A stretch of DNA of 64,000 bases, taken from positions 488,121 to 552,120 of the forward strand of contig NZ_QEVW01000014.1 of assembly GCF_003287275.1 (NCBI RefSeq), given 5' to 3'. The translations under genes were made by a program, and so were the position numbers. The notes under the pieces were generated by a model, which had not been told where the DNA came from, did no database searches, and was given only the letters and a program-made list of their open reading frames with translations. Every line of letters begins with the position of its first letter. The first letter of the stretch is position 1. The stretch is from Paenibacillus taichungensis. Lineage in GTDB: Bacteria > Bacillota > Bacilli > Paenibacillales > Paenibacillaceae. Below, piece after piece: positions 33,607 through 42,113 of the stretch.

Positions 33607-35085
33607 TCATAACTCGATAATTCTGGTTGCAATATTTGCGCAAAATTCACTGTCATGCTCTACAAACAGAAGGGTTGGGGAGTACTCCAGCAGCAAGTCT
33701 TCAATTTGCATACGAGAGATGACATCAACAAAGTTGAGAGGTTCATCCCAAATGTGCAAATGAGCTCGCTCACTGAGACTTTTGGCAATCAGCACCTTCT
33801 TTTTTTGGCCTGCGCTATACGTTGAGATATCCTTCTCCAATTGCAGCCTGGAAAAATCAAGCTTTCTTAGTATCGATTTAAACAGGCTTTCATCGATTCC
33901 CTGCGTGACAGCATAATCCGATAATTGGCCGCCGAGATCAGACGTGTCCTGCGACACATAGGAGATCTTAAGCTGATGATCCTTTCGAAAATGACCTGTA
34001 TAAGGGATATCCTCATCACAGATCAGTTTAAGGATGCTTGATTTCCCCGATCCGTTTTTACCATAAAGTGCAATACGATCCCCTTTCTCAACTGTGAAAC
34101 ACACGTCCTTACATACCGTATTGGAGCCGTATGCAATCGACACATGTTCCAATTCGACAAGTTCTTTTTTGTGAAAATCCAGTTGATGAATCTGGAGGCG
34201 TTCTGCATTTTCGATATTTTTGAGCAGTTTGGACTTTTCTTGGATGGCAGATTGCTGTCTCTGCTCAATATTTTTGGAACGTTTCATCATTTTGGCAGCC
34301 TTGTGTCCAATATAGCCTTTATCCACCTTTGAACCGGAATTTCTCGTACCATTTTTGGTTCTTTCCACTTCATGCGACCATCCACCCGTCCGTTTGGCAG
34401 AATCGGATAAACGCTTGATGTCCTTTATTAATTTCTCATTACTTGCAAGTTCAAACTGATCTTGCCTTTGTTTATTTTCCCACCAAGCGGAGAAGTTCCC
34501 TCTCTGAATCTCAATGTTATTTTTATTAATGGACAGGATGTGGTCTACGCTGTTATCCAGAAAGGATCGATCATGCGACACCAGAATAAATCCACTTTTG
34601 CTACGAAGATAATTACTGACGAGTTTTCTCGCATGAATGTCGAGATGATTGGTAGGTTCATCAATGAGCAAAAATCGATTATCCTTCAAGAACAAGGCAG
34701 CCAGCATCACCTTCGTTTGTTCTCCATTTGACAAGGAATCGAAAGGCCGATACAGGATATCTTCGGAAACTTTTAACAAGTTAAGCTCTCGCACCAACTG
34801 CCAGTGTAAATATTCAGGATAGACCTCTTCAATGACATCTAGAGTCATAGCTTCTATATTCTCAACCTGAAAAGGAAAGTACTCAAAGCTAACATTCGCA
34901 GAAATAGTTCCGCTGTATTCATATTTACCAAGCAGCAGATTTAGGAACGTCGTTTTGCCTCTGCCGTTCCTTCCGGTAAAGCCCAATTTCCAATCGGAGT
35001 CCAGCTGAAAACTCACATTTTCAAATATATTATCGTAACTGCCATCATAGGCAAAGGTTAGGTTCGTAACGTTAATTAAAGACAT
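33607..35085 (-). CDS. ABC-F protein, Lsa-type ribosome protection family
   Basis: 492 residues without transmembrane helices. Two ABC domains: the first has Walker A GRNGRGKTT, signature LSNGEQTK and Walker B LLIDEPTNHLD; the second has GKNGSGKSS, a degenerate signature YSAGQKKK and WDEPLNFVD. Between them is the coiled interdomain linker (QFELASNEKLIKDIKRL... to HIEQRQQSAIQ). Overall order and motifs (FAYDGS..IF start, GRNGRGKTTFLNLL, MKRSKNIEQR) follow Lsa-family ABC-F proteins, which displace ribosome-targeting antibiotics (lincosamides, pleuromutilins, streptogramin A). AAAGGA is 8 nt before the ATG at 35085. It lies behind an unusual leader. Confidence 0.9.
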   Translation of the reverse strand: MSLINVTNLTFAYDGSYDNIFENVSFQLDSDWKLGFTGRNGRGKTTFLNLLLGKYEYSGTISANVSFEYFPFQVENIEAMTLDVIEEVYPEYLHWQLVRELNLLKVSEDILYRPFDSLSNGEQTKVMLAALFLKDNRFLLIDEPTNHLDIHARKLVSNYLRSKSGFILVSHDRSFLDNSVDHILSINKNNIEIQRGNFSAWWENKQRQDQFELASNEKLIKDIKRLSDSAKRTGGWSHEVERTKNGTRNSGSKVDKGYIGHKAAKMMKRSKNIEQRQQSAIQEKSKLLKNIENAERLQIHQLDFHKKELVELEHVSIAYGSNTVCKDVCFTVEKGDRIALYGKNGSGKSSILKLICDEDIPYTGHFRKDHQLKISYVSQDTSDLGGQLSDYAVTQGIDESLFKSILRKLDFSRLQLEKDISTYSAGQKKKVLIAKSLSERAHLHIWDEPLNFVDVISRMQIEDLLLEYSPTLLFVEHDSEFCANIATRIIEL

Positions 35086-35155
35086 AAAGATCATCCTTTT
35101 TATGTGAAATATAAAAGTAAACCGACGGGATATTTATTACGACATGGTCCCTCAC

Positions 35156-35185
35156 TTTATATTTGAACATAATTCAGAATTTCAA
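35156..35185 (-). promoter_or_regulatory. possible promoter close to ABC-F
   Basis: TTGAAA (35180-35185), 18-nt spacer, TATAAA (35156-35161) on the minus strand, 70 nt before the ATG and downstream of the hairpin terminator. A two-codon ORF (ATG TCG TAA) with a GAGGG precedes the gene. If this promoter is used, the terminator at 35244-35288 is not a leader attenuator. Confidence 0.4.
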
Positions 35186-35243
35186 TCCGCTCTTGCATGA
35201 ATGACATATTTGTCGTGTCAGAGTGATTAAAATATCCTCAATT

Positions 35244-35288
35244 GAAAAAACGCAAAAAAGCCCCACTCACCGGTGCTTTTTTTGCGTT
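35244..35288 (-). terminator. intrinsic terminator in the ABC-F leader
   Basis: AACGCAAAAAAGC (35249-35261) pairs with GCTTTTTTTGCGTT (35275-35288), followed by six T on the minus strand. It lies between the 42-codon ORF and the ABC-F gene. Confidence 0.8.
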
Positions 35289-35330
35289 ACATCAACCTGA
35301 CTATGATAAAGAGACTCGGCGTTCAAAAAT

Positions 35331-35459
35331 TTAACGCCAAGATGATCTATGCATAGGAGGATAAAGTGCCGGATTCTGATTAGTTATGTTGTGAACCATG
35401 TCAGTGTTCATGTTCGTTGACAGGTCCACATAAACATCTACAACCTCTAATTCAGTCAT
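35331..35459 (-). CDS. 42-codon peptide upstream of ABC-F, unknown
   Basis: ATG with AAGGGGG 8 nt upstream, 42 codons. The N-terminal half (MTELEVVDVYVDLSTN) is acidic and the C-terminal half is polar, with two prolines, two methionines, one tryptophan and a net positive end (MHRSSWR). No transmembrane helix. It may be a leader peptide for ABC-F attenuation, a short secreted peptide or an unmodified precursor; I cannot decide. Its stop codon sits inside the left arm of a GGCGTT/AACGCC hairpin (35318-35338), which resembles an anti-terminator partner. Confidence 0.55.
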   Translation of the reverse strand: MTELEVVDVYVDLSTNMNTDMVHNITNQNPALYPPMHRSSWR

Positions 35460-35622
35460 TGCTCTATCCCCCTTTTAAAAGCTCAACAATTTAATATCAG
35501 AAACTTAACATGGAATACAGCCATGGGTCAAGGCGAGAAATCAATCTGATCCCCTTTTAGAATCTAAATTCACCTTAGTAGACCCATAAGGATTTATAGT
35601 CACTACGCGCTGTATTCAATTA
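35460..35622. other. 163-nt gap between malic enzyme and 42-codon ORF
   Basis: It contains the ribosome binding site of the short ORF and AT-rich sequence. No clear terminator for the malic-enzyme gene or promoter hexamers were found. Confidence 0.4.
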
Positions 35623-37323
35623 TTAAACAGCCGCATACAGCGGTTTGTACACCGGATGCCACATGGCAGCTTTTACAGCCTCTTCAACGTCTTTCAGCTC
35701 TACACGCGCAACGCCATCTTCCACTGCCGCCTTGGCGACCGCCACTGCAACTTTGTACGAAACAGCATGCAGTTCTTTCACTCTGGGCAGAAGTGGAGCA
35801 CCTGGGGCAGAGGAGTCTACTGAATTAGCTACGGCCACTGCAGCTGCGGTGAACATGTTTTTGGTGAATTTAGATGCTTTCGCTACAATCGCTCCCAGAC
35901 CCAAACCAGGGAACACAAAAGCATTATTGGATTGACCAATTTCATACAACGTGTCATTAAACATGACCGGTTCAAATGGACTGCCTGTTGCAATGAGTGC
36001 TTTGCCATCCGTCCATTCAATTAAGCTTCTTGGTGCTGCCTCGGCAAGCGAGGTTGGGTTGGACATGGGCATAATGATTGGACGTTCCACATGCTTCACC
36101 ATTTCTTTGATAACTTGTTCATTAAAGGCACCTGTCACACCGGACGTCCCGATCAGAATCGTTGGTTTAATCTGTTTCACAGCTTCCAGCAAACTGACCT
36201 GCCCCTGCTCATTCAATACCCAATCTTTCACTTCGGCAGCTTTACGTACATATGGTTTCTGGAATTCAAATAGACCTTCCGTCTCATCGGTAAGGATTCC
36301 GCGGTAATCGAATGCCCAGAAGCGGCTCTCCGCTTCCTCCTGCTCAAGCCCTTCTTCCATCATGGCGTCACGAATCTGATCCGCGTTGCCAATACCAGCG
36401 GCCCCTGGACCAAATACAAGAACACGATGCTCACGAAGAGGTACACCCGTCACTTGAACCCCGGACATAATCGCCGCAAGTGTTACCGCACCCGTCCCCT
36501 GTATATCATCATTAAACGTAAGCAGTTCTTCCCCATATTTCTGAATAATATTTCTGGCATTCACGCTGCCCAGGTCTTCCCAGTGCAGAAGCACATCCGG
36601 GAACCACTTTGTTGTTTCTTTCACAAAGGCTTCGATAAATTGCTCATATTTTTCCCCGCGAATACGTTCATGGCGATTACCTACATACAATGGATCATTC
36701 AGCAGTTTGGGATTATTGGTTCCCACGTCCAGCACAACAGGCAATACACGGCTTGGATCAACGCCTACGGCTGCTGTATAAACCGCGAGTTTACCAATTG
36801 CAATTTTAATGCCGCCAACGCCCCAGTCTCCGATACCCAGAATACTTTCCGAGTCGGTCACCACAATCAAATCCACATCTCCAGCATGTAATCCACTGTT
36901 GCGGAAAGCTTCCTCCAGCCCATCCATATCATCAATGGATAAATATAGACCACCTGGTCTGTGGTACTGATGGCTATATTCCTGGATAGCTTGTCCGACC
37001 GTAGGTGTATACACAATCGGCAGCATTTCACTAAGATGATCCTTCATTAGTCGGTAAAATAGTACAATATTTCGGTTGAACAAATCACTAAGCATGATGC
37101 TTTTCCGTAAATTATCCGATTCATTTTGCAATTGCTGATATACCCGACTCACTTGTTCTTCAATATTTAAAACCATCGGTGGCAGGATGCCATTCAGGTT
37201 AAGCTCTCTTCTTTCTTCTTCGTTAAAGGCAGTACCCTTGTTCAACATAGGATTGGACAGAACATCCTTACCTTTCAAAGAGGTTTTCAAGTTTCCATCA
37301 GAATCTACAAAAAATGAGTTCAT
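35623..37323 (-). CDS. maeA: NAD-dependent malic enzyme
   Basis: 566 residues of the large malic-enzyme family. Malate-site motif IVYTPTVGQAIQEYSHQYHRPGGLYLS, NAD-binding GVGGIKIAIGKLAVY, HWEDLGSVNARNIIQKY and FNDDIQGTGAVTLA, then a second nucleotide-binding region with FGPGAAGIGNADQI and PIIMPMSNPTSLAEA. It decarboxylates malate to pyruvate with NAD+ (or NADP+) and acts in gluconeogenesis or anaplerosis. Single-gene unit. The 330-nt upstream region holds a GACGTT..AACGTC dyad at 37355-37368. Start ATG 37323 with a weak GAAGG. Confidence 0.96.
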   Translation of the reverse strand: MNSFFVDSDGNLKTSLKGKDVLSNPMLNKGTAFNEEERRELNLNGILPPMVLNIEEQVSRVYQQLQNESDNLRKSIMLSDLFNRNIVLFYRLMKDHLSEMLPIVYTPTVGQAIQEYSHQYHRPGGLYLSIDDMDGLEEAFRNSGLHAGDVDLIVVTDSESILGIGDWGVGGIKIAIGKLAVYTAAVGVDPSRVLPVVLDVGTNNPKLLNDPLYVGNRHERIRGEKYEQFIEAFVKETTKWFPDVLLHWEDLGSVNARNIIQKYGEELLTFNDDIQGTGAVTLAAIMSGVQVTGVPLREHRVLVFGPGAAGIGNADQIRDAMMEEGLEQEEAESRFWAFDYRGILTDETEGLFEFQKPYVRKAAEVKDWVLNEQGQVSLLEAVKQIKPTILIGTSGVTGAFNEQVIKEMVKHVERPIIMPMSNPTSLAEAAPRSLIEWTDGKALIATGSPFEPVMFNDTLYEIGQSNNAFVFPGLGLGAIVAKASKFTKNMFTAAAVAVANSVDSSAPGAPLLPRVKELHAVSYKVAVAVAKAAVEDGVARVELKDVEEAVKAAMWHPVYKPLYAAV

Positions 37324-37654
37324 TTACTGATTGCCTTCTTTCATGATGTCTCTTGACGTTTTAACGTCTTTTTAATTTACTTTTAACACCAAGTAACTTT
37401 TAGTTAGTTACAGTTCTTCCGATGACAATTATAAAATATTTTCTATGGCATGTAAACGAACCCATGAAACTTTCATGAATGAAATTCAATTTCACATCGA
37501 TAAATAAAATTTATCAATTTGAGATTTATCAACAAATTAATTTTATGAACAAATCCTCCTAAAACACAAAAAAACCACGAAATTTCGTGGCTCGATCACC
37601 TTTTTTATGGGCTCAAGTTTTTTCTCATTCTTTTTGGGTGAATGCTCTTTGTAC
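37324..37654. other. 331-nt gap between GNAT and malic enzyme
   Basis: It contains the GACGTTTTAACGTC dyad (37355-37368) in the malic-enzyme leader and the terminator of the GNAT gene (37568-37590). The rest is AT-rich without a recognised gene. Confidence 0.5.
37568..37590 (-). terminator. terminator after GNAT gene
   Basis: CCACGAAATTTCGTGG is a perfect 8-bp dyad at 37575-37590, followed on the minus strand by seven T. It lies about 65 nt after the GNAT stop. Confidence 0.8.
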
Positions 37655-38191
37655 TCAATATAGATAACCTAAAAAATCGAGTTCTCCTTCACTCCATGGC
37701 ATGGCTCCGACTTCTCTAACCATTAACCCCTCAACTTTCTGAATTCCAACTCCAATTGTTGTTAAGGTTTCATGCTCAATTTTCAACCACTTACAGGTGT
37801 TGTTAACCGTTTTGTATCCATTTTTACTATATAAGCCTTCATGATCAGCAAATAATAGCACAAAATCAATATGCCCTTTGGACAGCTTCTCCACTTCCGC
37901 TAGCAGCAAGGAACCGATTCCTTGAGAGCGATGTGCAGTGGAAACACACAGATCAATGATACCCAGGACTCTTATTGCTTTTCCATTCAAATTCATCATT
38001 CTGTAATCTAATCCTACATGCCCAATCAGTTGATTATCCGAAGTGAATGCTAATATTCTGCAATGTGGAATTTGCTTGAAAAACAATCGGTCTTTCGGAT
38101 AAACCTCTGGGAAACTGGCAATAAGCAATTCCTGAAGATTCGTTGACCATTCTTCGTTCAAATCCATATCATAGGTTTTAATGAATTCCAA
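37655..38191 (-). CDS. GNAT N-acetyltransferase
   Basis: 178 residues. Acetyl-CoA loop region IDLCVSTAHRSQGIGSLLLAEVEKL (R/QxxGxG/A pattern) with preceding beta strands, and a later YSKNGYKTVNN loop. TTG start at 38191 with GGGGGG 6 nt upstream. The substrate is unknown; the family includes amine and amino-acid acetylating enzymes. It is a single-gene unit with its own terminator. Confidence 0.85.
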   Translation of the reverse strand: MEFIKTYDMDLNEEWSTNLQELLIASFPEVYPKDRLFFKQIPHCRILAFTSDNQLIGHVGLDYRMMNLNGKAIRVLGIIDLCVSTAHRSQGIGSLLLAEVEKLSKGHIDFVLLFADHEGLYSKNGYKTVNNTCKWLKIEHETLTTIGVGIQKVEGLMVREVGAMPWSEGELDFLGYLY

Positions 38192-38262
38192 AAAATACCC
38201 CCCTGGATTAAATCGATTTCTGTTTTATTTGTCTCAGCTAAGTTTTTCAAATTCAAGTTCAA

Positions 38263-38646
38263 TTACGGGATGTAAGCATCCTCCACTTCAACCTTTCGTT
38301 CATTTCCGTTTGCTATGTATCTTACGTGAATGACACTTCCTTTCTGGAATTGGGGAATATGTGTAACCGGGATATATGTTTCTACAATCGTGGGAAAGGT
38401 ACGGCCGTCAACTTGAGTTACGGTCAAATCCAATCGAACTCCCGGCCTTCCATCCATACTGGATGAAGTTTGTGTAATGTCATGAATTATCGCCTCTGCG
38501 GGAATTCCATCCCTTAAAACACTCTTTCGAAGGTGATGTCTCTGTTTATTGTTACGGAGCAGTTTAAATACCATAATCATAGTGATTGTGCCTGTTATAA
38601 GCCCAAAGCCAATAACAGCAACAATAGTAATTAATGTAGGCGACAT
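38263..38646 (-). CDS. membrane-anchored protein with soluble domain, unknown
   Basis: 127 residues. An N-terminal transmembrane helix (LITIVAVIGFGLITGTITMIMVFKLL, about 5-30) is followed by a basic stretch and a soluble beta-rich domain (LRDGIPAEAIIHDITQTSSSMDGRPGVRLDLTVTQVDGRTFPTIVETYIPVTHIPQFQKGSVIHVRY). The latter resembles the DUF3592-like or OB-type domains found in membrane-anchored proteins of Firmicutes; I do not name it with confidence. AGGAGG precedes the ATG. Confidence 0.75.
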   Translation of the reverse strand: MSPTLITIVAVIGFGLITGTITMIMVFKLLRNNKQRHHLRKSVLRDGIPAEAIIHDITQTSSSMDGRPGVRLDLTVTQVDGRTFPTIVETYIPVTHIPQFQKGSVIHVRYIANGNERKVEVEDAYIP

Positions 38647-38743
38647 AAACGGCCTCCTTTTATTTGAAACTTATTTATAATTTCTAGTTTATATCTCTTA
38701 TTCCTGCAAATTGCTTGATATGGAATAGGAATACTTCCATATC

Positions 38744-38768
38744 AAAAAAACCGCCTTATAGGCGGTTT
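38744..38768 (-). terminator. terminator after pentapeptide-repeat gene
   Basis: ACCGCC-TTATA-GGCGGT with seven T on the minus strand (A-run 38744-38750). Confidence 0.85.
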
Positions 38769-38785
38769 CTTATTTCTGGTTCAGC

Positions 38786-39391
38786 TTAATCTACTTTCGC
38801 ACCATAAGAGCGTACAAATAGAACCGCTTGTTCGCGATCCAAACGTACACCTTTAATATCCAATGATTTCAGATCGATTCCTTCCAGGTTAGCGCCTCTA
38901 AGGTCGGCCCCTTGCAGCTTGGCTCTGCTTAAAACTACTCTTGTGAGATCACAGTCTCTCAGATCTGCTTTCGTAAAATCCGTATCCGTAAAGTCAGCTT
39001 CAAAGAAACGAATTCCTCGCAAATCCTGTTTGCCCAATCGGGTATGTCTCAGATTCGTATAAGACCAATCACCCTGACTTAGAGTAATACCATCCATTTG
39101 TGCACCTGAAAAGTCCGATCCAGTCATCTTGCAGGAAGTGAATTTGGAAGCAAAAAGATTAGCACCGCCAAATAAACAGTTTTCAAACGCCGATTCTCTA
39201 TGGATGGAGCCATTCATGGAAGCACCTTTAAAGTCACACTCGATAAAACGGCAGTTGCTTGTCTCGATTTCTTCCATCGAAGCGTTCATAAAGGTACACT
39301 GTTTGAAAACACAGCTGATTAGTTCTCCATAACGCAAGTCACGTCCTTCAAAATGCACACCTTCATACTCCTGATCCTTATATTGATACAT
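38786..39391 (-). CDS. pentapeptide-repeat protein
   Basis: 201 residues. Many A(D/N)LXX-type pentapeptides, e.g. FKGASMNGSIH, FGGANLFASKF, TKADLRDCDLTRV, AKLQGADLRGANLEGIDL, which form a right-handed quadrilateral beta helix. Proteins of this class include DNA mimics of the Qnr type that protect DNA gyrase, but many are of unknown role. ATG at 39391 chosen because GAGG lies 8 nt before it; the GTG three codons earlier overlaps it. Single gene with own terminator. Confidence 0.9.
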   Translation of the reverse strand: MYQYKDQEYEGVHFEGRDLRYGELISCVFKQCTFMNASMEEIETSNCRFIECDFKGASMNGSIHRESAFENCLFGGANLFASKFTSCKMTGSDFSGAQMDGITLSQGDWSYTNLRHTRLGKQDLRGIRFFEADFTDTDFTKADLRDCDLTRVVLSRAKLQGADLRGANLEGIDLKSLDIKGVRLDREQAVLFVRSYGAKVD

Positions 39392-39531
39392 CACGTACAC
39401 CTCATCTTGTAGATTATCATGTGTTCACCATTAAAGAGCTTTTTATAATATACCATACGGCTGTCAAGTACCTGCTTAAACGTCTGCAAAAGTCAAGTTA
39501 CTTTTTTCTAAAAAACGTAGCTATTTCTAAT

Positions 39532-39560
39532 AAAAAAAACCGCGAAAAACGCGGCTTTTT
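39532..39560 (-). terminator. terminator after peptide-use operon
   Basis: CCGCG-AAAAA-CGCGG at 39540-39554 followed by eight T on the minus strand. It ends the operon that begins with the GntR gene at 47598. Confidence 0.85.
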
Positions 39561-39580
39561 GGCTCCATAAATGTGTTTAG

Positions 39581-40057
39581 CTAGTACTTCAATCGGATAT
39601 GAACAGGGATGCGAAGCGATACATCTCCCCCCTTGTCTCTCTGCTCGTCTTGGTTTTGTTTTTCTTCTTGCACAATCCACTGTCTGCCAACCAACAATTG
39701 CAGCAACTCGATCTCTTGTAAGGTCAGGTAAATATGTTTCAGTGACAGTTCATTCTGGATATAATCCTGTTCTACCTTGAGATCAAACCGGAAATAGAGC
39801 AGTCTTTTTAGGGCGTTAATATGCAAAAATTTGAATTCATAGACTCTGCTTCGTATGGCCGCTTCCCAGTTGTCTCCAACTTCAGCTGCTGTGTCCAGTC
39901 TCTCCTTCATATCCATCGTTGGTTCCTTAATCTTGGATAACAACGAAGAGAAGTCTTTTCTCTGCAAATAATCAATGATTAATTCGCCCGGTTCACCGCT
40001 CGTCAGCACATTTTCCACGAACAGAGCTACAGGAATGGATAGTTGAACACGGCTCAT
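39581..40057 (-). CDS. unknown 158-residue protein coupled to the S9 peptidase
   Basis: 158 residues. Predicted mainly helical: MSRVQLSIPVALFVENVLTSGEPGELIIDYLQ at the N-terminus, a helical centre (RSRVYEFKFLHINALKRLLYFRF), then YIQNELSLKHIYLTLQEIELLQLLVGRQW and a polar, charged tail. No signal peptide or known domain. The ATG overlaps the S9 stop by four bases (ATGA), so production is translationally coupled; it may be a partner, inhibitor or regulator of the peptidase. I do not recognise the family. Confidence 0.7.
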   Translation of the reverse strand: MSRVQLSIPVALFVENVLTSGEPGELIIDYLQRKDFSSLLSKIKEPTMDMKERLDTAAEVGDNWEAAIRSRVYEFKFLHINALKRLLYFRFDLKVEQDYIQNELSLKHIYLTLQEIELLQLLVGRQWIVQEEKQNQDEQRDKGGDVSLRIPVHIRLKY

Positions 40058-42093
40058 ACTCCGCCCTCTCCATCTCTGAGGTATTGATTAAACCAGGCAT
40101 TTACCTGTTCAAAGCTATCCACGCGCAGCGAGGGTTTTCCGCTTTTGAGCAAAGTATGATTGGAGCCTGGATATCGAATCAGTTTAGTCGTTTTTCCATA
40201 TCGTTTTAACGTCGTATATAACTCCTCCGCTTGTCCGATCGGTGTACGATAATCTTGCTCTCCATGCATAATCAGAAGTGGTGTTTCAATCTTGTGCGCA
40301 TGAGCAAGGGGAGAACGAGACCATAACATATCTGCATGTTCTGCCGGATTGCCGCCTATTACGCCCTCCACATAAGAGATTCCAATATCACTGGTTCCAT
40401 ACAAGGACAACCAATTGGATATACAGCGCTGCGTTACTGCCGCCTTAAACCGATGGGTATGAGCAACGATCCAGTTGGTCATGACACCTCCGTAACTGCC
40501 CCCACCTATACCAAGACGTGTTTCATCCAGAAAATCATATGTTGCCAGTGCATAGTCCACCGCTTCAAGCAGATCTCGACAGTCTCCCCCGGCAAAATCT
40601 CCGCGGCAAGCTCTGGCGAATTCCTGCCCGTACCCCATACTTCCTCGGGGATTCACCCATAGGACGGCATACCCCTGTGCAGCAAGTGTCTGCATTTCGT
40701 GGCTGAAGATGCCTGTATACATGGCATGCGGTCCACCGTGAATCTGTAAGATCATCGGCACTTTCGTGTCCGATTTCTGCAGAGCCGGCTTCACTAACCA
40801 ACCCTGGATAGGCCATCCGTCTGACGAAGTAAACTCGACACGTTCAGGTACATTGACTTCCAAACCTGCCAAAAATTCATCGTTGCGCCGGGTGAGTCTG
40901 AACATAACACCACTGTTAATATCCACACGGTACAGTTCTCCAGGGTGATCCTCAGTCAATGCACCAATGACCAGCGTCTTACCATCAGGTGACAGGGTAT
41001 ATTGATATACATCCTTCTCCCCGCTTCCCGTAACGGATTGACAATGCCCATCCTCGGTGAATTGATACACGTCCACATTTCCACCCTGGGTACCCAATAT
41101 ATATGCCGTAAGTTGCGCATGATGGTCATCCATCAGTGGCGACGGGGATGGACTTGCCGATTTCATGTCCCCAAGTGCTGCGTTCCCCCACTGCATATCG
41201 ACATCAGGTGCCAGCTGCTTTGGAATACCTCCACTACTCGGCACTTCATATAGTCTATTGTGACTTCCACTGCCATACTCTCGGTCGCTGGCGATCAGAA
41301 CCAGCTGCTCTCCGTCGGGTGAATAGGCGAACTGGCTCACCTGAAGACTGGAATTCGTTACTCTATACTGCTCGCCGCTTGCCAGCTTCACGGTATGTAC
41401 ATCTGCAAAGTACAACAGATCCGAATCCGCCCCCTCATCCTGTACCTGCTTGGAAATGAAGGAAATAGCCTGACCGTCTGGCGACCAGACCGGAGCAGTA
41501 ACATTCCATGATCCGGTTGTGACCTGTGTGATGTTTCCACTTCCAATCTCATATACAAACAGATGGCTATTCAGACCATCCCACCAGCCGGAGCCTTCCG
41601 CCTTGGGTGTCGTACGTTCAAACACCTTGCCGCGCAGGGGAATTACCCTAGGTGGTTCTTCTGTCTTTGATTCTTTGTCTACCATCGCTTCTTCTTTGCC
41701 TTCCACAACTTTACTTGTAAATGCAATATATTGCCCATCCGGAGACCAGACAAATTGTAAAAGCTTGCGCTCAGGCGAGATGAGATTTATAGCCTTTGTA
41801 TCACCTGAGACAAGGGTCCACAACCCTTTACCCCCACTTTCCAATCGTAAAAAAGCGAGCTGTGTTCCATCTGGTGACCAGGAAGGAGATGAATCCTTTA
41901 CTCCGTCAGTAAGGGGCTTGTCCCTACTGCCATCAAGTGAAACGCAACGAATTTGCGTAATATATTCATTTTTCTGCTGATCAATCGTCTGTTCAACATA
42001 CGCCACCTGACCATCCTGATTGATTGCAGGCTGGCTAACCCAGCGGTAATGATATAAGTCCTCTGGCAAGATCGGTCTTTTATTCATGTCCAT
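40054..42093 (-). CDS. S9 family serine peptidase (acylaminoacyl-peptidase type)
   Basis: 679 residues. N-terminal seven-bladed WD40-like beta-propeller with repeated SPDG motifs (about 40-400), then an alpha/beta hydrolase domain. The catalytic triad in numbering from 42093 is Ser533 (GGGSYGGVMTNW), Asp614 (HGEQDYRTP) and His646 (GSNHTLL). The family cleaves short peptides or acylated amino acids from peptide N-termini. No signal peptide, so cytoplasmic. ATG 42093 or ATG 42087 are both possible: GGAG and AGGAG lie 9-10 nt before each. Placed in an oligopeptide-uptake operon, it likely degrades imported peptides. Confidence 0.93.
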   Translation of the reverse strand: MDMNKRPILPEDLYHYRWVSQPAINQDGQVAYVEQTIDQQKNEYITQIRCVSLDGSRDKPLTDGVKDSSPSWSPDGTQLAFLRLESGGKGLWTLVSGDTKAINLISPERKLLQFVWSPDGQYIAFTSKVVEGKEEAMVDKESKTEEPPRVIPLRGKVFERTTPKAEGSGWWDGLNSHLFVYEIGSGNITQVTTGSWNVTAPVWSPDGQAISFISKQVQDEGADSDLLYFADVHTVKLASGEQYRVTNSSLQVSQFAYSPDGEQLVLIASDREYGSGSHNRLYEVPSSGGIPKQLAPDVDMQWGNAALGDMKSASPSPSPLMDDHHAQLTAYILGTQGGNVDVYQFTEDGHCQSVTGSGEKDVYQYTLSPDGKTLVIGALTEDHPGELYRVDINSGVMFRLTRRNDEFLAGLEVNVPERVEFTSSDGWPIQGWLVKPALQKSDTKVPMILQIHGGPHAMYTGIFSHEMQTLAAQGYAVLWVNPRGSMGYGQEFARACRGDFAGGDCRDLLEAVDYALATYDFLDETRLGIGGGSYGGVMTNWIVAHTHRFKAAVTQRCISNWLSLYGTSDIGISYVEGVIGGNPAEHADMLWSRSPLAHAHKIETPLLIMHGEQDYRTPIGQAEELYTTLKRYGKTTKLIRYPGSNHTLLKSGKPSLRVDSFEQVNAWFNQYLRDGEGGV

Positions 42094-42113
42094 GGCTCTC
42101 CTCTCCGTTCTTC

